Origin: Lichenicola sp964249735
GTDB lineage: Bacteria > Pseudomonadota > Alphaproteobacteria > Acetobacterales > Acetobacteraceae
Assembly (NCBI GenBank): GCA_964249735.1
Contig: CAXUDP010000014.1
Coordinates: 1-58,530 of the forward strand
Direction: 5' to 3'
Length of the DNA: 58,530 bases
The translations under genes were made by a program, and so were the position numbers. Below the pieces are notes generated by a model, which was given only the letters and a program-made list of their open reading frames with translations, made no database searches and had not been told where the DNA came from. Shown here in pieces: positions 54,804-58,530 of the stretch. Each line of letters begins with the position of its first letter. The stretch's first letter is position 1.

Positions 54804-55087
54804 CAGCTTGTCACAGCACTTTCCTGATCAACGCCCCGACCTGTCCGGTCCGCTAGAGCGTGTTGCTCCGTTTGCTACCGTTTCTTCCCGCTAGACCCAC
54901 ATCAGGAGTCCCGATCCGTGGTTCCCGACCAGGAACCGGAGGGTTATGGACACCTTCGGGATCGCTCAAGACGGCGCGTCGGCCTTGAACATCCGAGGGC
55001 GCAGGAGGTGGCCAAGGCCACATGGCAGCGCGTTCGTCGTTCCGCCATGCTCGAACCAAGTTCGATCCATGGACGCCGAGCCGAACC

Positions 55088-55981
55088 CTAGCTTCGGACG
55101 GCGCTCGTGCCAAACGTTTTCTGTGCCGTGCCGGATCCCGCTTCCAGCAGCACTGCCCGTGTGATCCCGCCGAGGTCGGTTCGCGTGCCTGTCGGCCTCA
55201 GCCCGGCGGCCAGTCCGAGCTCCGCGACGTCCTCCGCCTGGCCGGCACCGACCTCCAGCACGCATAGCCCGTCGGGGACGAGCAGGGACGCCACGGCCGG
55301 CAGCAGCGTCCGGTAGGCACCGAGGCCGTCGATGCCGCCGTCGAGCGCCCGGGCCGGCTCGTGGCGCGCCACCTCCGGCATCAGTCCGGGCAGATCCGGG
55401 GTCGGGATATAGGGGGGGTTGCTCACGATCACGTCGAAGCTGCCGCGGATGGAGGTCGTCCAGTCGCCGCAGACGATGGCGCTCCGGGTCGAGAGGCCTG
55501 TTGTCCAGGCGTTCGAAGAGGCCAGCCGGCAGGCGGACGCCGACAGGTCCACCCCGACGCCCCACGCGTCCGGATACTCGGACAAGGCCGCAAGTAGCAG
55601 GCATCCGGTGCCCGTGCCGAGATCCAGCAGCCGCGTCACCGAGCGTCGGTCCGGACGCGCCGCCAGCAATGCCTCGATCAGCGTCTCGCTGTCGGCCCGC
55701 GGGATCAGGGTGTCAGGCGAGACCGCCAGCTCCAGGGTCCAGAACCCCTGCCGCCCGGTGATGAACGCCAGCGGCTCGCGCCTGGCCCGCCGCTCCAGCA
55801 ACCGCTCGAACCGGTCCACCTCGACCGACGCGTCCCGTCCCAGCGCCAGCAGTCCGAGTCGGTCCACGCCCAGCGCATGCGCCAGCAGCAGCAGCGCGTC
55901 CCGTCGCGCGTGCGGAACGCCGGCCTCGCCCAGCGTCGTCCCGGCCCGTGCCAGCAACTCCCCTGCCCGTGCTCGCGTCAT
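55088..55981 (-). CDS. prmC: Release-factor glutamine methyltransferase
   Basis: This 297-residue SAM enzyme methylates the Gln of the GGQ motif in release factors. The helical N-terminal domain ends with PLAFITGRQGFWTLELAVSP; RLLDLGTGTGCLLLAALSEY is the SAM motif and IVSNPPYIPTPD the catalytic NPPY. The ATG at 55981 has GGAG 7 bases upstream. Its substrate prfA is encoded nearby on the same strand, but a plus-strand gene lies between. Confidence 0.93.
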   Translation of the reverse strand: MTRARAGELLARAGTTLGEAGVPHARRDALLLLAHALGVDRLGLLALGRDASVEVDRFERLLERRARREPLAFITGRQGFWTLELAVSPDTLIPRADSETLIEALLAARPDRRSVTRLLDLGTGTGCLLLAALSEYPDAWGVGVDLSASACRLASSNAWTTGLSTRSAIVCGDWTTSIRGSFDVIVSNPPYIPTPDLPGLMPEVARHEPARALDGGIDGLGAYRTLLPAVASLLVPDGLCVLEVGAGQAEDVAELGLAAGLRPTGTRTDLGGITRAVLLEAGSGTAQKTFGTSAVRS

Positions 55982-56061
55982 GCTGATCTCCCCTGGCCGG
56001 TCGCCTCCCGCCCGTTCACTGTGCGCTGGAAGGAACAACGCATGAACCGCATCCTTCCGAC

Positions 56062-56520
56062 ATGAGCCTGCGGACCCTCACGGCAGCCTGGTTCGCCTGC
56101 AGCCTGCTTCTCGCCTCGCCCGGCCTGGCGGCGGACTTCGTGGTGCTGGACCAGAAGGCCTCCGAGGAGTTGAGCGAGACCACGCGTCTCTATGTCGACG
56201 GGGCCCTGGTCGCCACCGTCCGCCTGGACCAGGCCGTCACCGAGGCGCGCATCCCGGTCTCGGTGCCCGACGGCAGCAGGCCCGCCAACCGGGCACACGA
56301 CTATGCCCTGTGCGGCGAGATCGCCTTCCGCAACCACGACGGCAACCGGGAGGTGCACCAGGTCAGCGGCCAGGGCGTGCTGACCGATCCGGCCGGCCAC
56401 ACCTTTCTTGCGCTGGGCGCACGCGACTTCACCCAGTTCTATCTCGCCGATCCGACCGATCCGACCGCCGTGCAGACCCGTTACGGGCGCTCGCCGTTCT
56501 GCCAGACGCCGGTGTCCTGA
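56062..56520 (+). CDS. Small secreted protein of unknown function
   Basis: No family was recognised. The 152-residue product has a signal peptide (LTAAWFACSLLLASPGLAAD). The mature part is beta-rich (FVVLDQKASEEL, TRLYVDGALVATVRL, ALCGEIAFRNHDG) with two cysteines that could pair, ending in SPFCQTPVS. It lies on the opposite strand between prfA and prmC and divergent from prmC, with 80 bases between the starts. Confidence 0.75.
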   Translation: MSLRTLTAAWFACSLLLASPGLAADFVVLDQKASEELSETTRLYVDGALVATVRLDQAVTEARIPVSVPDGSRPANRAHDYALCGEIAFRNHDGNREVHQVSGQGVLTDPAGHTFLALGARDFTQFYLADPTDPTAVQTRYGRSPFCQTPVS

Positions 56521-56538
56521 ACCGGCCGGCACCGCGCC

Positions 56539-57594
56539 TCACTCCTCCTGCGCCAGCAGCGCCGCCTGCTCCTCCGCCGTCAGCGCGTCGACAAACTCGT
56601 CCAGCTCGCCCGCCATCACCCGGTCGATCTTGTAGAGCGTCAGGTTGATCCGGTGGTCCGATACCCTGCCTTGCGGGAAGTTGTAGGTGCGTATCCGCTC
56701 CGAGCGGTCACCGGTGCCAACCTGAGCCTTGCGGTCGGCGGCGCGGACGGAATGCGCCTGCTCGCGCTGCCCCTCGTAGAGCCTGGCACGCAGGATCTTC
56801 ATCGCCTTGGCGCGGTTCTTGTGCTGGCTGCGCTCCTCCTGCATCGCCACCACGATGCCGCTCGGCAGGTGGGTGATCCGCACCGCGCTCTCGGTCTTGT
56901 TGACGTGCTGCCCGCCTGCCCCCGAAGCACGGTAGACGTCGATCCGCAGGTCGCTCTCGTTGACCGTGACGTCCACCTCCTCCGCTTCAGGCAGCACCGC
57001 CACCGTCACCGTCGAGGTGTGGATCCTTCCTTGCGATTCGGTCGCCGGGACGCGCTGCACCCGATGCACCCCGGACTCGTATTTCAACCGCGCGAATACG
57101 CCGCGCCCGTTGACGTTGGCGATCGCACCGCGAAGGCCACCGAGCTCGCTTTCGTCATACTCCAGCAGCTCGAAGCGCCAGCCGTGCAGCTCGGCGAACC
57201 GGCGATAGGCGCCGAACAGCTCGGCCGCGAACAGCCCAGCCTCGTCGCCGCCGGCCGCCGGTCGGATCTCCAGGATCGCGCTTCGGCTGTCCGCCTCGTC
57301 CTTCGGCAGCAGCGCCAGCCTGATCTCGTGGCGCAGGGCGGGAAGCTGCGCCTGCAGCCGGTCGAGCTCCGCCTGCGCCAGCTCGCGCATGTCCGGGTCC
57401 GCAAGCATCGCCTCGGCGTCCCGCATCTCGCGCTCGGCCTGACGCAACGCGTCGATCCGCTCCACCAACGGGCCCAGCTCGGAGAACTCGCGCGACGCCT
57501 TGTTGAAGGCCTCTCCGGCGAGGCTGCCGGACAGCATGGCCTGCAGCTCGTCGGAGCGACCGACGATCCGGTCGAGCCTGTCCTCGAACCGCAT
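56539..57594 (-). CDS. prfA: Peptide chain release factor 1
   Basis: This 351-residue protein ends translation at UAA and UAG. The RF1 stop-codon loop lies around VPATESQGRIHTSTVTVAVL, and GGQHVNKTESAVRITHLPSG carries the GGQ motif that reaches the peptidyl centre. Length is normal. Its start overlaps the hisS stop by one base (TGATG), so the two are translated in tandem. Confidence 0.96.
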   Translation of the reverse strand: MRFEDRLDRIVGRSDELQAMLSGSLAGEAFNKASREFSELGPLVERIDALRQAEREMRDAEAMLADPDMRELAQAELDRLQAQLPALRHEIRLALLPKDEADSRSAILEIRPAAGGDEAGLFAAELFGAYRRFAELHGWRFELLEYDESELGGLRGAIANVNGRGVFARLKYESGVHRVQRVPATESQGRIHTSTVTVAVLPEAEEVDVTVNESDLRIDVYRASGAGGQHVNKTESAVRITHLPSGIVVAMQEERSQHKNRAKAMKILRARLYEGQREQAHSVRAADRKAQVGTGDRSERIRTYNFPQGRVSDHRINLTLYKIDRVMAGELDEFVDALTAEEQAALLAQEE

Positions 57595-58530
57595 CAGGCG
57601 TGCGGCACAGCCAGCCGGGAGGCCAGGTGCGCGGCGAGGCCATCGAGCGCCACCTCCTCCTGCGTGCCCTCGCCGAGATGCTTCAGCTGCACCATGCCCC
57701 GCGCCACCTCCTCCTCGCCCAGAATCACGGCGTAACCGGCGCCGATCCGGTTCGCGCGTTCCATCCGGCGCTTGAGGTTGCCGCGGTAGGCCATCTCGGC
57801 GCGGATCCCGGCGCTACGCAGGGTCTGCAGTACCGCCAGGGCGGCTGACACCATCGGCTCGCCGACCGGCACCACCGCCACCGGCACAGACACCGGCGGC
57901 GCCCCCTCCAGCAGCATGGACAGCCGCTCGATCCCGGCGGCCCAGCCGACCGCCGGCGTCGGCGGGCCGCCCATGTCGGCCACCAGCCCGTCATAGCGCC
58001 CGCCGGCCAGTACCGTGCCCTGGGCGCCGAGATCCGCGGTCACGAACTCGAACGCAGTGTGGCTGTAGTAGTCGAGGCCGCGCACGATGAGCGGGTTCTC
58101 CCGGAACCGGACGCCGAAGCCGTCCAGCGCCGAGCGCAGGCCGTCCCAGAAGGCACGCGCGGCGGGGGTGAGATACGCCTCGATGGTCGGCGCCTCGGCC
58201 ACCAGCGCCTGGTCCGCCGGCGACTTGCTGTCGAGAATGCGCAGCGGGTTGCGCTCGAGCCGCGCCTGGCTGTCTTCAGACAGGCGGTCCCGCGTTTCGG
58301 CGAAATAACCGACCAGCGCGGTCCGCCAGGCCTGGCGGCTTTCATTGTCGCCCAGCGTGTTCAGCTCCAGCACGGTCTGTTCGGCGACACCGAGCGAGCC
58401 CAGGATGTCGCGCCCCAGGGCGATGATCTCCGCGTCCGCCAGCGGCTCGGCCGGCCCGATCAGCTCGGCGCCGATCTGGTGGAACTGCCGGTAGCGCCCC
58501 TTCTGCGGCCGCTCGTAGCGGAACATCGGG
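57594..58530 (-). CDS. hisS: Histidyl-tRNA synthetase, C-terminal part (5' end outside window)
   Basis: The gene runs off the window edge. It starts in class II motif 2 (MFRYERPQKGRYRQFHQIGA), so about the first 110 residues are missing. RGLDYYSHTAFEFVTADLGA and AGGRYDGLVADMGGPPTPAVGWAAGIER are histidine-site and motif 3 regions. The C-terminal anticodon domain follows (VAVVPVGEPMV ... AYRGNLKRRMERAN). It attaches histidine to its tRNA. Confidence 0.96.
   Translation of the reverse strand, partial: PMFRYERPQKGRYRQFHQIGAELIGPAEPLADAEIIALGRDILGSLGVAEQTVLELNTLGDNESRQAWRTALVGYFAETRDRLSEDSQARLERNPLRILDSKSPADQALVAEAPTIEAYLTPAARAFWDGLRSALDGFGVRFRENPLIVRGLDYYSHTAFEFVTADLGAQGTVLAGGRYDGLVADMGGPPTPAVGWAAGIERLSMLLEGAPPVSVPVAVVPVGEPMVSAALAVLQTLRSAGIRAEMAYRGNLKRRMERANRIGAGYAVILGEEEVARGMVQLKHLGEGTQEEVALDGLAAHLASRLAVPHA

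Overview
The window is GC-rich, densely coded DNA with short or overlapping gene junctions (ATGA, GTGA, TTGA and TGATG overlaps). The gene set points to an alphaproteobacterium, most probably of the Acetobacteraceae/Rhodospirillales: TrcR (DUF1013), DUF4167 next to prmC, a ROSE-type leader on an hsp20 gene, OprB porin, two DUF465 genes, and the pairing of a gluconate-2-dehydrogenase-subunit-3-like protein with a GMC oxidoreductase. Genus and species cannot be read from the sequence alone. One run of 100 N inside uvrD shows that this is a draft scaffold.

Layout. 1-8061: storage and osmoprotectant sugars (end of a TreS-maltokinase fusion, glgB, malQ, then otsA and an intrinsic terminator). 8160-11681: a glycine/tryptophan-rich exported protein, a small Spy-like periplasmic protein and an ABC-F ATPase. 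11770-18415: a tightly coupled oxidative operon (enolase-superfamily enzyme, an internally duplicated membrane protein, a Gdh-subunit-3-like protein, a GMC flavoenzyme with a cysteine cluster, pterin-carbinolamine dehydratase, aldo/keto reductase, exported dienelactone-hydrolase-like protein). 18503-21783: a Gfo/Idh/MocA oxidoreductase and a secreted ScyD/ScyE-like propeller protein, both on the minus strand. 21784-23770: an AT-richer intergenic stretch, then a decayed ISL3 transposase and a decayed Fic gene. 23918-28077: secD, secF and an OprB porin. 28182-32491: small envelope proteins, a retropepsin-like lipoprotein, mscL and pdxY. 32517-36504: rpmE, a heat-controlled hsp20, trcR, two DUF465 genes and purEK. 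36539-39491: an acetate-transporter-family gene, a small unknown ORF, and two radC paralogues flanking a GFA gene; the second radC has lost its metal-binding motif. 39606-47017: uvrD, prmA, a GNAT gene, an aminopeptidase P and an NAD-type isocitrate dehydrogenase, then small genes in a convergent overlap. 47119-53037: a minus-strand cassette of phage-type lysis genes and a large secreted beta-helix protein, next to a tRNA-Met. 54351-58530: DUF4167, prmC, a small secreted protein, prfA and the end of hisS.

How it works together. The first block turns glucan into branched polymer and trehalose. The 11770-18415 operon looks like oxidation and dehydration of a sugar or sugar acid, with electrons leaving a flavoprotein through an Fe-S cluster. 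No CxxCH cytochrome c subunit is encoded there. Instead there is a membrane protein made of two homologous halves, each with two histidines 57 residues apart, which is the best candidate here for an undescribed electron-transfer component. The lysis cassette has a strong promoter followed by a terminator-like hairpin only 19 bases before the endolysin start, which suggests control by attenuation or antitermination. No integrase, capsid, terminase or CRISPR array was seen.
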